Part shown: positions 52,608 through 62,943 of the stretch, in pieces
Position numbering within the stretch: position 1 is the stretch's first letter
Layout of the letters: every line of letters starts with the position of its first letter
DNA from: JACKIC01 sp964543795
Lineage (GTDB): Bacteria > Planctomycetota > UBA1135 > UBA2386
Assembly: GCA_964543795.1 (NCBI GenBank)
Contig: CAZIZN010000026.1
Coordinates: 1 to 64,000 of the forward strand
DNA: 64,000 nucleotides
Direction of reading: 5' to 3'
The notes under the pieces: model-generated
Databases searched by the model: none
Told to the model about the DNA's origin: nothing
Seen by the model: the letters and a program-made list of their open reading frames with translations, nothing else
Program-made: the position numbers and the translations under genes

Positions 52608-54110
52608 CTACTCGGCGTCGCCGCCGGCCGAGTCGAGCAGCCGGCGCAGGCGTTCGGCGTCGTGCTGCACGGTGATCGTGCGCGTCTGGGCGGGCACCAC
52701 GGCGCCCGCGGGCAGGCCCTTGGGTTTGCGCACGTGTTTCTTGTGGGTGTAGATCACCTCGATGCGGGGTTCGCCGCGCGCCTTGCTGAAGTGCACCGCG
52801 AGCGTGCCGGCGTCGAGCAGGGTCTCGAGGCTCGCGGTCTTGCCCTTGGGCAGGCGGATCACGACGTGCGACCCCGGCCGGCCGCCGCCGACGTGCAGCC
52901 AGAGGTCGTTGCCCCTGGCGATGCGCATGGTCAGCCGATCGTTCTGCTCGTTGTTGCGGCCGACGAGGATCGGGTAGCCCTCGGCGGAGACGAATCGCCG
53001 GAAGTTCTCGCCGGGGCGATCGGGCCGCGTCCGGGCCGCGGCCGGCGGCTTCGCGGCCGGCAGGGCACCTTGGGCGACGAGCTGCCGGCGGAGCGCCGCC
53101 GGGGCGTCGTCGCCGCCCGCGGCCGCGCCGTCGGCCGTCAGCGCGGCGAGCAGCGGCAGGAGCGCCGCGAGCTGCAGCTCGGCCTCGGCACAGCGCTGCG
53201 CGGCGATGCTGCGGCCGTCTTCGAGCCGGCGCGCCTTGTCGTAGAGCGCGTGCGCCTGGGGCACCACGGGTCTGGCGGGGTCGAGCGGGATGTCGATCGT
53301 GGCACCGTCCTGGCGTGGGTCGGGCACCTGCAGACGGTCCTGGCCGCGGCGCGCGCCGTGGGCATAGGCGAGCATGAGGTCGGCCTGCAGGCGCAGTTCG
53401 GCGGCGCGTTCGCCGTCCGCCAGCTGCCGGCGCAGGCCGTCGACCTTGGCGCGCAGCTTCTGCAGCTGCCGCTCGGCGGCCCGGCGCAGGGTCTCCCGTT
53501 CGTCGCGCAGGTCGACGATCCGGTCCTGGGCCAGGAAGTGGGCGTCGATCGAGGCGAGTACCGGCGCTGGAAAGCGGCCCGGCGGCTCGGCGATCGCGCC
53601 GGCGGTGGCCGGCGGCGGGGCGTAGCGGTCGCCCGGTCGCAGCGAGCGCACCGCGGTCACCACCTCGCGCGACTGCACGAGACTCCTGCCTTCGGCGTCG
53701 AGCAGGGCCCAGAGGCCGCGAGCGCCGAACAGCTCGACCACGAGTCGGCGGTCGCCGGCGGCCGTGGCGAACTGCAGCTCGCAGCGGCGCTCGCCCGGGG
53801 CCGCGGCGACGGCGCGCAGTTCGGCGCCCGCGAGTTCGCGCGCCAACAGGTCGGCCGCCGGACCGCGGCGCCAGTCGTCCTTGGCGAAGCGGCGCGACGT
53901 CGTGGTGACGCGGGCGCGCGTGCCGCCCGGTGCCACGTGCAGGAACGCGCGATCGTGGGCGCCGTTCGCGAGCACGAGCAACAGGTCGTCGTGCTGCGCG
54001 AGCGGCAGGGCGTCCTGGACGCGCCACCCCGCGAACGCGCGCAGCTCGGCCACGGCCGCCGCGAGTTCGGCCGCGGCGAGCCCGCGCGGGGCATCGTCCG
54101 CAGCGGCCAC
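52608..54110 (-). CDS. rqcH: NFACT-domain protein (RqcH/Rqc2 homologue)
   Basis: 500 residues. The N-terminal NFACT-N region contains LLLVLANGAHDRAFLHVAPG and LRPGDRYAPPP. Coiled-coil arms follow (ERETLRRAAERQLQKLRAKV). The NFACT-R domain is clear (GYPILVGRNNEQNDRLTMRI, NDLWLHVGGGRPGSHVVI). RqcH binds stalled 50S subunits and adds alanine tails to nascent chains. The pair usually read as Asp-Arg in RqcH looks like Glu-Arg here (PGERRCELQF), an uncertain alignment. At 500 residues it is shorter than the usual 560-600. GTG start, 6 bases after ndk; the operon is ndk, this gene, then the M28 peptidase. Confidence 0.85.
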   Translation of the reverse strand: MAAADDAPRGLAAAELAAAVAELRAFAGWRVQDALPLAQHDDLLLVLANGAHDRAFLHVAPGGTRARVTTTSRRFAKDDWRRGPAADLLARELAGAELRAVAAAPGERRCELQFATAAGDRRLVVELFGARGLWALLDAEGRSLVQSREVVTAVRSLRPGDRYAPPPATAGAIAEPPGRFPAPVLASIDAHFLAQDRIVDLRDERETLRRAAERQLQKLRAKVDGLRRQLADGERAAELRLQADLMLAYAHGARRGQDRLQVPDPRQDGATIDIPLDPARPVVPQAHALYDKARRLEDGRSIAAQRCAEAELQLAALLPLLAALTADGAAAGGDDAPAALRRQLVAQGALPAAKPPAAARTRPDRPGENFRRFVSAEGYPILVGRNNEQNDRLTMRIARGNDLWLHVGGGRPGSHVVIRLPKGKTASLETLLDAGTLAVHFSKARGEPRIEVIYTHKKHVRKPKGLPAGAVVPAQTRTITVQHDAERLRRLLDSAGGDAE

Positions 54111-54116
54111 GGTCGA

Positions 54117-54584
54117 CTACTTCTTCAGTTCCTCGACCGGATCGTAGATCCAGCCGTAGGCGGCGTAGTCGTAACCGACGAGGCCCTCGGGGAAGAACAG
54201 CTTCAGCTCGCGTTCGGCGGCCTCGGGGCTGTCGCTGCCGTGCACGAGGTTGTAGCTGCGGCTGACACCGAAGTCGCCGCGGATGGTGCCCGGCGCCGCG
54301 TCGGCGCCGAAGGTGGCGCCCATGAGCGTGCGGCAGATCTTGATGGCGTCGATGCCCTCGAGCGCCAGCGCCACGACCGGCGAGCTGGTCATGAACTTGA
54401 CGAGGCCGGGATAGAACTTCCTCTCCTTGTGGGCCTCGTAGTGCTTTGCGGCGAGTTCGGGAGAGATCTTCATCAGCTTCATCGCCGCGATCTTGAGGCC
54501 CTTCTGCTCGAAGCGGCCGAGGACCTGGCCGACGAGGCCGCGCTGCACGGCGTCGGGCTTGAGGAGGATGAGAGTGCGTTCCAT
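54117..54584 (-). CDS. ndk: Nucleoside diphosphate kinase
   Basis: 155 residues. MERTLILLKPDAVQRGLVGQ is the family start, RGDFGVSRSYNLVHGSDSPE carries the catalytic phosphohistidine, and the length is typical with a slightly extended C-terminus. The enzyme equalises NTP pools by gamma-phosphate transfer. It is the first gene of the ndk-NFACT-M28 operon on the minus strand. The start at 54584 is preferred over in-frame codons further upstream, which run through the divergent lipoprotein gene. Confidence 0.97.
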   Translation of the reverse strand: MERTLILLKPDAVQRGLVGQVLGRFEQKGLKIAAMKLMKISPELAAKHYEAHKERKFYPGLVKFMTSSPVVALALEGIDAIKICRTLMGATFGADAAPGTIRGDFGVSRSYNLVHGSDSPEAAERELKLFFPEGLVGYDYAAYGWIYDPVEELKK

Positions 54585-54645
54585 GGTCGGAATGGGTCTG
54601 GATTCGGGCTGTGCCCGGCGGGAAAGGGCGGGGATGATACGGAAC

Positions 54646-55299
54646 ATGCCGCGAATCCAGGCAGCCATTTCGACGGCCGGCGCCGTGCCGTGGTCGCTCC
54701 TGTTCGTGTTGCTCGCTCTGCCGGCCGGGTGCCTGTCCGATCGCACCAACACGCTGTCGCGCACCGCCCGCATGCGCGAACTGGAGGCCGAACGCGTGCT
54801 GACCGAGCGCCGGCAGCGCGAGTTGCAGATCCTGCGGCAGCTCGCGCAGGACATCGAGGGGTCGATCCAGGACGCCAAGCGGCGCTCGATCGCCGCCAGC
54901 GCCCAGCTGCGCGCCGTGATGGTCGAGCTCGACCGGCAGTTGGGACAGCTCGCCGCAGCCGAGCAGGATCTCGCCGCCGCCCGGCAGCGCGCCGCGGCGA
55001 TCGCGCAGGAACTCCAACCGGTGCGGGAACTCGAAGCCTTGCTCGCCCGGCGCGAGGCCGACCGCGCGGCCGTCGCCGCGAAGCTCGCCGCGCTCGAGCC
55101 GGAACTGGCGAAGGCGGAGCAGGCGCTCGCCGCGAAGACCGCGGAGCTCGCGCCCAAGCTGGCGGCGTTGCAGCTGCAGCTCGAGGCGGTCGCCAAGGTC
55201 GAAGCGGCCCTCACCGCCGCCCAGGCCGCCGCCGCTGCCGCCGGGGGGGTGCTCGCGCCGGCCGCCCAGCCGCCGCAGGCGGGGCCGGAGAAGAAGTGA
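54646..55299 (+). CDS. Coiled-coil lipoprotein
   Basis: 217 residues with a lipoprotein signal (VPWSLLFVLLALPAGC, lipobox LPAGC). The mature part is nearly all coiled coil, first Arg/Gln-rich (RQRELQILRQLAQDIEGSIQ), then Ala/Leu/Glu-rich (LLARREADRAAVAAKLAALE), ending in Ala/Pro-rich sequence. No domain is recognised; an envelope spacer or scaffold, as for Lpp-like proteins, would fit. An ATG at 54634 is an alternative start. It is divergent from ndk and convergent with gnd. Confidence 0.75.
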   Translation: MPRIQAAISTAGAVPWSLLFVLLALPAGCLSDRTNTLSRTARMRELEAERVLTERRQRELQILRQLAQDIEGSIQDAKRRSIAASAQLRAVMVELDRQLGQLAAAEQDLAAARQRAAAIAQELQPVRELEALLARREADRAAVAAKLAALEPELAKAEQALAAKTAELAPKLAALQLQLEAVAKVEAALTAAQAAAAAAGGVLAPAAQPPQAGPEKK

Positions 55300-55317
55300 G
55301 CGCGGGCGACGCGGGCG

Positions 55318-56730
55318 CTACGGCCACTCGTGGTGGAAGAACTCGCCGGCGGGCCGGTCGACGCGTTCGAAGGTGTGCGCGCCGAACAGGTCGCGCTGCG
55401 CCTGGGTCAGGTTCTGCGGCAGGCGTGCGCGGCGATAGGAATCGTAGTAGCTGAGGCTCGCACCCATCGCGAGCACCGGCACACCGTGCTCGGTCGCGCT
55501 GGCTACGACGCGCCGCCACGCACCCTGGTGCTCCTGCAGGAAACCGCCCAGTTCAGGATCGAGCAGCAGGTTCGGCAGCTTGCGGCTCTTCTGGAACGCG
55601 GCCTGGATGCTGCGCAGGAAGCGGGCCCGGATGATGCACCCGCCCTTCCAGATGCGCGCGATCTCGCCGTAGTCGAGGCCCCAGCCCTTGTCCGCGTCGG
55701 CGGCCGCCAGCAGGTCGAGGCCCTGCGCGTAGGAGCAGATCTTGCTGCAGTAGAGGGCGTCGCGAACGGCGTGCAGCAGCGATGGGTCGAACTGGCGCAC
55801 CGCGGCGGGGCCGCGCAGGCGCTCGCTCGCCGCGACCCGTTCCTCCTTGCGTGCGCTCAGGTAGCGCGCTTCGACGGCGGCCTGCATCGTCGGTGCCGGC
55901 ACGCCGTAGCGCAGCGCGATCTCGCTGGTCCAGCGGCCCGTGCCCTTCTGGCCGGCGCGATCGACGATCACGTCGACCATCGGTTGGCCGGTCGCGGGGT
56001 CGGCGGCGCCGAGGATGCGCGCGGTGATCTCGACGAGGAACGACTCGAGGAAGCCGCGGTTCCACTCGGCGAAGGTCACCGCCATCTGCGGCGGCGTCAT
56101 GCCGAGCACGTTCCGCATCAGGTCGTAGCACTCGGCGATGAGCTGCATGTCGCCGTACTCGATGCCGTTGTGCACCATCTTGACGAAGTGGCCCGCGGCG
56201 CCGGTGCCGACGTGCGTCACGCACGGTCCGTCCTCGACCTGGGCTGCGATCTCCTGCAGGATCGGGGCGAGCTCGGCGTAGGCCGAGGCGTCGCCGCCGG
56301 GCATCAGGCTCGGGCCGTGCAGCGCGCCTTCCTCGCCGCCGGACACGCCCATGCCGACGAACCGGAACCCCTTGGCGGCGAGTTCGCGGCCGCGCCGCTC
56401 GGTGTCGTCGGGATGCGAATTGCCGCCGTCGATGATCAGGTCGCCCGGTTCGAGGAACGGCAGGAAGGTCGCGATCGTGTCGTCGACGGGCTGGCCGGCC
56501 TTGACGAGCAGCAGCAGCCGGCGCGGCCGCGCCAGCGATGCGGCGACCTCGGCGGGTGTGCGGGCGCCGACCATGCGCTGGTCGCTGCCCAGGCGCGCGA
56601 GCGTCGCGGCGGTCTTGTCGTACGAGCGGTTGTAGACGGTGACCGGGAAGCCGTTGCGGGCGATGTTGAGAGCGAGGTTCTGGCCCATCACGGCCAGTCC
56701 GACGACGCAGATCTGCGAGGTTCCTTGCAT
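55318..56730 (-). CDS. gnd: 6-phosphogluconate dehydrogenase, decarboxylating
   Basis: 470 residues, standard for the long form. GLAVMGQNLALNIARNGFPV binds NADP, IIDGGNSHPDDTERR and GMGVSGGEEGALHGPSLMPG are family motifs, and KMVHNGIEYGDMQLIAE contains the catalytic Lys. The enzyme converts 6-phosphogluconate to ribulose 5-phosphate in the oxidative pentose phosphate pathway, making NADPH. No zwf or pgl gene is near. A -10-like TACAGT lies 15 bases before the ATG. Confidence 0.97.
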   Translation of the reverse strand: MQGTSQICVVGLAVMGQNLALNIARNGFPVTVYNRSYDKTAATLARLGSDQRMVGARTPAEVAASLARPRRLLLLVKAGQPVDDTIATFLPFLEPGDLIIDGGNSHPDDTERRGRELAAKGFRFVGMGVSGGEEGALHGPSLMPGGDASAYAELAPILQEIAAQVEDGPCVTHVGTGAAGHFVKMVHNGIEYGDMQLIAECYDLMRNVLGMTPPQMAVTFAEWNRGFLESFLVEITARILGAADPATGQPMVDVIVDRAGQKGTGRWTSEIALRYGVPAPTMQAAVEARYLSARKEERVAASERLRGPAAVRQFDPSLLHAVRDALYCSKICSYAQGLDLLAAADADKGWGLDYGEIARIWKGGCIIRARFLRSIQAAFQKSRKLPNLLLDPELGGFLQEHQGAWRRVVASATEHGVPVLAMGASLSYYDSYRRARLPQNLTQAQRDLFGAHTFERVDRPAGEFFHHEWP

Positions 56731-56796
56731 GACGAACGCGCTGCGACTGTAGCGCGCTCACCAGCGTCGCAGCAGCGGCATTTCGCGGCTGCGTCC

Positions 56797-58032
56797 TCAG
56801 CGGCGCGGCGTCGTCGGCGCGGTCTCCGCCGGCAGGTTCTGCAGCCACGTGGGCCAGCGGGCGGCGTCCGCGCCCGGGTCGCTGGCGGCGATCTTGCCCA
56901 GGGCCGAGCGGTAGGCCTGCAGGATCGTGCGCACTTCGACGACGCCGGCGACCGTGACGTCGAGCACGGTGCCGCTGCTGAGCACGTCGATCTTGGGGTC
57001 GGCGATGAAGGCCGCCGAGGCGACCTCGACGTCGAAGTCGCGGATGTAGGCCTGCTGGTTCAGGATCGCGATGTGGGCGCGTTGGCCGCGGTTGCCGCCG
57101 TCGCCGCCGGCCAGCGCCCGACCGGCGTTCGGTGCTGCGGCGACCAGCAGCGGCAGGGCGTCGCGGTGGCCGAGGTTGCCGAAGGCCTCCGCGGTGCGCA
57201 CGCGCACGTCGGCGAGGCCGTGCATGAGCCCGGGAGCGAGGTATTCGATGGCCTGGGGGGCGGCAGCCGGCGGTACCAGGGCGATCGCGCCTTCGCGCAC
57301 GGCGCGGCTGCGATCGAGGATCGCGGTGCGCCAGACGAAGCGGTCGTTGCCGGCGGCCGGACGGAGTTGCAGGGCCTGCACGGCGGCGATGCGGGCGCGG
57401 TCGCGGCCGCTGCGGCGGGCTTCCTTGCGCAGATCCCCGTCGGCATTCGGCTCGCGCGCGAGCAGTTCGACGATCGCCGCGAGTTCGCCGCGCCCCGTCT
57501 CCGGCCGCACGAGGTCGAGCAAGGCGTTCACGCGCGCGGCGCAGGGTGCGTTGCGGAACTTGCCGGGCAGCACCTCGGGCTCGAGCTGCGCCAGGAAGTC
57601 GCGCAGACGGCGATCGACCGCGGCGCGGGCTTCGTTCTGCTCGGCCGTCGCGGCGGCGGCGCCGGCCTCGTTGCGAGCGATCGCCAGATCGAGGTGGCGC
57701 CACAGTTCGCGCTCGAGGCCGTAGGCGCGCGCCTGGCCGGCCAGTTGCAGGTGCGCGAACGCCGAGTCGCCGGCCGACTTGCGTCGCTCGGCGAGCTTGG
57801 CGCGCAGCGCCGCGTCGTCGAGGTGGCTAACCACGCGGGACGCGGGCACGACGACGACGCCGTCGCGGGTGGTGATCTCGAGGTCGTCGCCCTTGCGCGC
57901 GACCTTGCCGATCAGGATCCGGCCGTCGTCCAGGCGCACTTCATCGGCGCAGAGCGGCAAGGCGAACAGCAGGGCGAGCACGGGCGCGATGGGCCAGCGG
58001 CGAGAGGGGACGGCGGACCGGTAGTACGTCAT
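56797..58032 (-). CDS. Exported HEAT-repeat protein with an SH3-like N-terminus
   Basis: 411 residues with a signal peptide (WPIAPVLALLFALPLCA). Directly after it a small beta segment (EVRLDDGRILIGKVARKGDD) resembles an SH3-like or Sm-like strand pattern. HEAT-type helices follow around 230-320 (QAIEYLAPGLMHGLADVRVR, AEAFGNLGHRDALPLLVAA). The last 100 residues are unrecognised (NQQAYIRDFDVEVASAAFIA). It begins next to a fourfold repeat region shared with the divergent LolA-like gene, so the two may be co-regulated. Confidence 0.75.
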   Translation of the reverse strand: MTYYRSAVPSRRWPIAPVLALLFALPLCADEVRLDDGRILIGKVARKGDDLEITTRDGVVVVPASRVVSHLDDAALRAKLAERRKSAGDSAFAHLQLAGQARAYGLERELWRHLDLAIARNEAGAAAATAEQNEARAAVDRRLRDFLAQLEPEVLPGKFRNAPCAARVNALLDLVRPETGRGELAAIVELLAREPNADGDLRKEARRSGRDRARIAAVQALQLRPAAGNDRFVWRTAILDRSRAVREGAIALVPPAAAPQAIEYLAPGLMHGLADVRVRTAEAFGNLGHRDALPLLVAAAPNAGRALAGGDGGNRGQRAHIAILNQQAYIRDFDVEVASAAFIADPKIDVLSSGTVLDVTVAGVVEVRTILQAYRSALGKIAASDPGADAARWPTWLQNLPAETAPTTPRR

Positions 58033-58086
58033 GTCGCTCCGAACGGGTCGCTCCAGAAGGTGTCGCTCCGGAAGCGCGGTCGCTCC
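58033..58086. promoter_or_regulatory. Four GTCGCTCC direct repeats between divergent exported-protein genes
   Basis: GTCGCTCC occurs at 58033-58040, 58047-58054, 58062-58069 and 58079-58086, spaced by 14, 15 and 17 bases, each followed by A or G-rich sequence such as GGAA. The array lies directly before the HEAT gene start (58032, minus) and about 60 bases before the ATG at 58148 (plus). Confidence 0.6.
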
Positions 58087-58147
58087 GGAAAGTCGGCGGT
58101 CGTCGGCGCGAGGGCGCAGCGCCGTTGTGGTAGGCTCGCCGCCAAGC

Positions 58148-59050
58148 ATGAATCGTACCGGCCGTTGCCTGTTCGTCGGCATCCTCTGGTTCGCGTGCGG
58201 GCTCGCCGCCCAGGACCCCGTCGCGCCGCCCGCCGAGCCCCGGAAACCCGATCCCATCGAAGGACTTGTGGCGCAGATGCGGACCGCGGAGGCGGCTGCC
58301 CGGAGCATCCGGATGCAGCTGCGCACCGAGGGCCTGCTGCCGACCGGTCTGTCGTTCAAGACCTCGGGCTCGGTGCGTGTCCTGCGTGGGACACAGCCGG
58401 GGCGGGCCGGCGCGGCGATGCACACCAAGGTGACCTACGAGTTCGGCGACGGCCTGCAGGGGCTGGTGGAGTCGTCCCAGACGCCGAACGGGATCGAGAT
58501 CTTCGAAGACAATCCGGCGTTCGGCGAAGTCTACGTGCACGTGCCGCAGACTGTGGTGGAGGATCTGGAGTGGGCCGGCGAGGTGCTGCAGCGCAGCGAT
58601 CTGTCGGGCATGGCGGACAGCCGTGCCCAGGCCCCGCTCGGGAGCGGCATGGTCGAGGATCTGCGGCGGCAGTTCGATCTGCAGGCCCAGGAAGGTTCGC
58701 GCGGCAAGGATGCCGGCGTGTGGCTGCGCGGGGGACGCCGGGCCAAGGTCGCCGACCTCGACCCCGAACTGCCGCTCGCCGACCGTGTCGAGCTGTTCGT
58801 GCGCGACCGCGATCGGGCGCTGCTCGAGGTCGTGCACCGCCAGGGCGACACGGTCGTGCAGCACATCGTCGTCGAATCGCTCGAGGTCGACGTGGCCCTC
58901 GAGCCCAAGGACCTGCGCGTCGACGGCCGCGGCCAGCGGCTGCGCGAGGTGGAGACCCATCTGCCGCTCTGGGAGCAGATCCAGGACGTGCTGCAGAAGG
59001 CCGAGGCCAAGGGCGGCGACGAGGCGCGACGGCCGAGCAAGCGCAAGTAG
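58148..59050 (+). CDS. Exported LolA-like protein
   Basis: 300 residues with a signal peptide (RCLFVGILWFACGLAAQ). The mature part is rich in beta-strands and resembles the LolA/LolB-like carrier fold: AARSIRMQLRTEGLLPTG, SGSVRVLRGTQPG, KVTYEFGDGLQGLVESSQTP. No catalytic motif is seen. It could carry lipid or lipoprotein, but the similarity is only by overall pattern. It is divergent from the HEAT protein gene, with the GTCGCTCC array between them, and convergent with prfC. Confidence 0.7.
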   Translation: MNRTGRCLFVGILWFACGLAAQDPVAPPAEPRKPDPIEGLVAQMRTAEAAARSIRMQLRTEGLLPTGLSFKTSGSVRVLRGTQPGRAGAAMHTKVTYEFGDGLQGLVESSQTPNGIEIFEDNPAFGEVYVHVPQTVVEDLEWAGEVLQRSDLSGMADSRAQAPLGSGMVEDLRRQFDLQAQEGSRGKDAGVWLRGGRRAKVADLDPELPLADRVELFVRDRDRALLEVVHRQGDTVVQHIVVESLEVDVALEPKDLRVDGRGQRLREVETHLPLWEQIQDVLQKAEAKGGDEARRPSKRK

Positions 59051-59068
59051 GCGGCGACCCGCCGATCG

Positions 59069-60655
<1,587 letters not shown>

Positions 60656-60779
60656 TTCGGGGCGACGATGCTAGCGGGCACTGCGGGGCGATGCACGGGC
60701 CCCGGACGTTCGCACCGAGGTTCGCGGCGGACGGCCTCGGCGTTGGTCGGACGGTCTGGCCACCCGACCCACGTGGGTC

Positions 60780-61946
60780 TCACGGGTCCCGCAGCATGGC
60801 GCACTGCAGGAGGCGCGCCTCGATGTCGGCCAGCACGGCGCGGTAGCGCGGTGCGCCGACGCCGTCGTAGTCGCGGCGGAACTGCTCGACGGTGAGGTTC
60901 TCGGCCAGATCGTCGATGGGCGGGACGACGTCGCCGGTCGCGACGCCGGCCTGCAGGCGGGCGCCCGTCGCCGCCGCGTGCCGCGCCGAGTCGGTCGCCG
61001 CGGCGGCGAAACGCACGCCGGCGCGATCGGCCGCGAGATCGCCGAACGAGAACCCGGTGCCGTCGGTCAGCGCGTCGAGTTCTTCCTTGAGCAGCCCGCC
61101 GAGGTCGCTGACGAAGTCGTTGCCGACCACGGCGAGCGCGGCGCTGACGCAGAAATGGCGCGCCCAGTCTTCCCGGTCGCGCAGCGTGGTGCCCTTGCGC
61201 AGGCCGGCGGCAGCACGCACCAGGTCGCCGTCGGGGTCGATGCCGGCGAAGGTGCCGAGCCGCTCGTGGCCGACGACGATGCCCAGCGCCAGGATCGCCG
61301 CGCTGTGGTCGTCGACCGAAGGCGGCGCGCCGCTCGCTGCGGGCAGCGGGGCGAAAGCCAGCTGCAGCATGCGGCAGAACCGTTCGTCGCCGGATGGCAG
61401 GGTGGGGCCGGCCGCGACGATCCGCTGCAGGCGCGCTTCGATGTCCTGGCGCGTCGCGTCGCGAACGCCCGGCCAGTGCAGCGCCGCGAGCAGTGCGCCG
61501 AGGAGGACCGAGGTGATCAGCGTCGCCCGCACGCCGTGCTGCCGGCACAGAAGTCCGATCGCGGTGCCCGCCGCGCAGGCGGCCATCGGCACGGCGGCGT
61601 TGGCCAGCATCGGCACGTGGCCGAGCTTGAGCGACCGCACCAGCAGCGCCGAGCCGACGACGAGCACCGGTGCAAGGCCGAGCCGCGCCCAGCGCGCGCG
61701 CGGCGTCGCGCCCGGGGTCACCGCCAGCGCGGCGAGCACGCCGAGCGAGCCGTAGAACGCCGTGTGCAGGGCCAGCACCGCCGCGAGGTAGGCCGCACTG
61801 CGGCCGAGGCCGAGCGCCGACTGGACGGTGGCGACGAGCGCCGAGGGCGGCAGCAAGGGTGCGGGCACGAGCACGAGCGCCAGCAGCATCAGCAGCAGGG
61901 CCGTTCGCGTGGGCACGACCGGACGGGGAGCGGGCGACGTGGACAT
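60780..61946 (-). CDS. Multi-pass membrane protein of unknown function
   Basis: 388 residues. About five hydrophobic helices lie in the first 170 residues (LLLMLLALVLVPAPLLPPSA, AAYLAAVLALHTAFYGSLGV, TLITSVLLGALLAALHW). A long soluble C-terminal domain follows (GDERFCRMLQLAFAPLPAA, DREDWARHFCVSAALAVVGN, GTGFSFGDLAADRAGVRFA). The last part is alpha-helical and charged. I recognise no family. The gene is transcribed away from the sigma-factor gene at 62134. Confidence 0.75.
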   Translation of the reverse strand: MSTSPAPRPVVPTRTALLLMLLALVLVPAPLLPPSALVATVQSALGLGRSAAYLAAVLALHTAFYGSLGVLAALAVTPGATPRARWARLGLAPVLVVGSALLVRSLKLGHVPMLANAAVPMAACAAGTAIGLLCRQHGVRATLITSVLLGALLAALHWPGVRDATRQDIEARLQRIVAAGPTLPSGDERFCRMLQLAFAPLPAASGAPPSVDDHSAAILALGIVVGHERLGTFAGIDPDGDLVRAAAGLRKGTTLRDREDWARHFCVSAALAVVGNDFVSDLGGLLKEELDALTDGTGFSFGDLAADRAGVRFAAAATDSARHAAATGARLQAGVATGDVVPPIDDLAENLTVEQFRRDYDGVGAPRYRAVLADIEARLLQCAMLRDP

Positions 61947-62133
61947 GGCTGGGGGACCCGCCGGCGGGCCGGGGCCATGTTCGGGTGCGGCGCCCGGATG
62001 TCCATGGCGGTGCGGCGGTTCGCAATCGGCGCCGCGGGTGATGGGCGCGGCGCCGTCCGCGCGGATGGAGCTGCGTCCCCGGCGGCGCGGCACCGTGCCC
62101 TGCGCGCGATCCGAGCCGCCTCCGAGGTCCGCC

Positions 62134-62931
62134 ATGCAACTCCAGTCCCCTGTCGACGTCCTGTCTCCGCAACTGCGGGAGCGCCTGTCCTCGCTCTGGT
62201 CGCGCACCGGTGCCTCGGTGCTGCGGCAGCTGCTCGACGGCGCGGCTCCGTTCGGCGACCTGCCGCGCGCGGAGGACCCGCGGCAGCGGGACACGGTCTG
62301 CACCTGCCTGATGCGCGTCTACCAGGAGACCGGCGACCGCGAGGTGTTCGCGTTGCTGTTCGAACTCAGCAGCGCCGGCTTCCTGCGCGCGATCCGCGGC
62401 CTGATGCACCGTTCGCCGCCCGGCCTCGACGCCGACGACGTGCTGCAGGAGACGTTCGCGAACATGTGCCGCTACCCGCAGAAGTTCGTCGCCGACCGCC
62501 CCGATGCATTCCGCCGCTGGGGTCAACGCGTGGCGCGCAACGCGCTGTTCACGATGTCCAAGCGCGAACGGCGCCAGCCGGCACCCTGGTCCCTGGACGA
62601 ACCCACCCTGCCGCAGGAGGACGTGCGCCAGCGCGGACCCGACCGCGAACTTGCGGAGCGCGAGAGCGCGGCGGCCGTCGACCGCGCCTACCTGCTCTAC
62701 CTGAGTCTGTATCTGACCTGCTTCGAGGGGCTGCGGGAGCGCGACCGCTCGCTGCTGACCGCAGCCGAGATCGAGCAACGCGCCTACCGGGACATCGCCG
62801 CGGAGCTCGGCGTGCGGCCCTGCAACGTGAAGATGGCGGTCTTCCGGATCCGCCGGCGCATCGCGCAGCGCATGGAGAACCTGCTCAGCGCACTCGGCTG
62901 TCGCGGCCGGACGCCGCTCGCCGAGGGCTAG
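62134..62931 (+). CDS. Sigma-70 family (ECF-like) RNA polymerase sigma factor
   Basis: 265 residues. An N-terminal extension of about 75 residues precedes sigma region 2 (LDADDVLQETFANMCRYPQK, RRWGQRVARNALFTMSKRE), and region 4 is near the end (LTAAEIEQRAYRDIAAELGV, NVKMAVFRIRRRIAQRME). The extension (LSPQLRERLSSLWSRTGASV) is helical and unlike other sigma factors I know. No anti-sigma gene is adjacent. This is the third sigma factor in the window and shares little with the other two beyond the core. The ATG at 62134 is preferred because the extension starts cleanly there. Confidence 0.85.
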   Translation: MQLQSPVDVLSPQLRERLSSLWSRTGASVLRQLLDGAAPFGDLPRAEDPRQRDTVCTCLMRVYQETGDREVFALLFELSSAGFLRAIRGLMHRSPPGLDADDVLQETFANMCRYPQKFVADRPDAFRRWGQRVARNALFTMSKRERRQPAPWSLDEPTLPQEDVRQRGPDRELAERESAAAVDRAYLLYLSLYLTCFEGLRERDRSLLTAAEIEQRAYRDIAAELGVRPCNVKMAVFRIRRRIAQRMENLLSALGCRGRTPLAEG

Positions 62932-62943
62932 CGCGCCGGTCGC

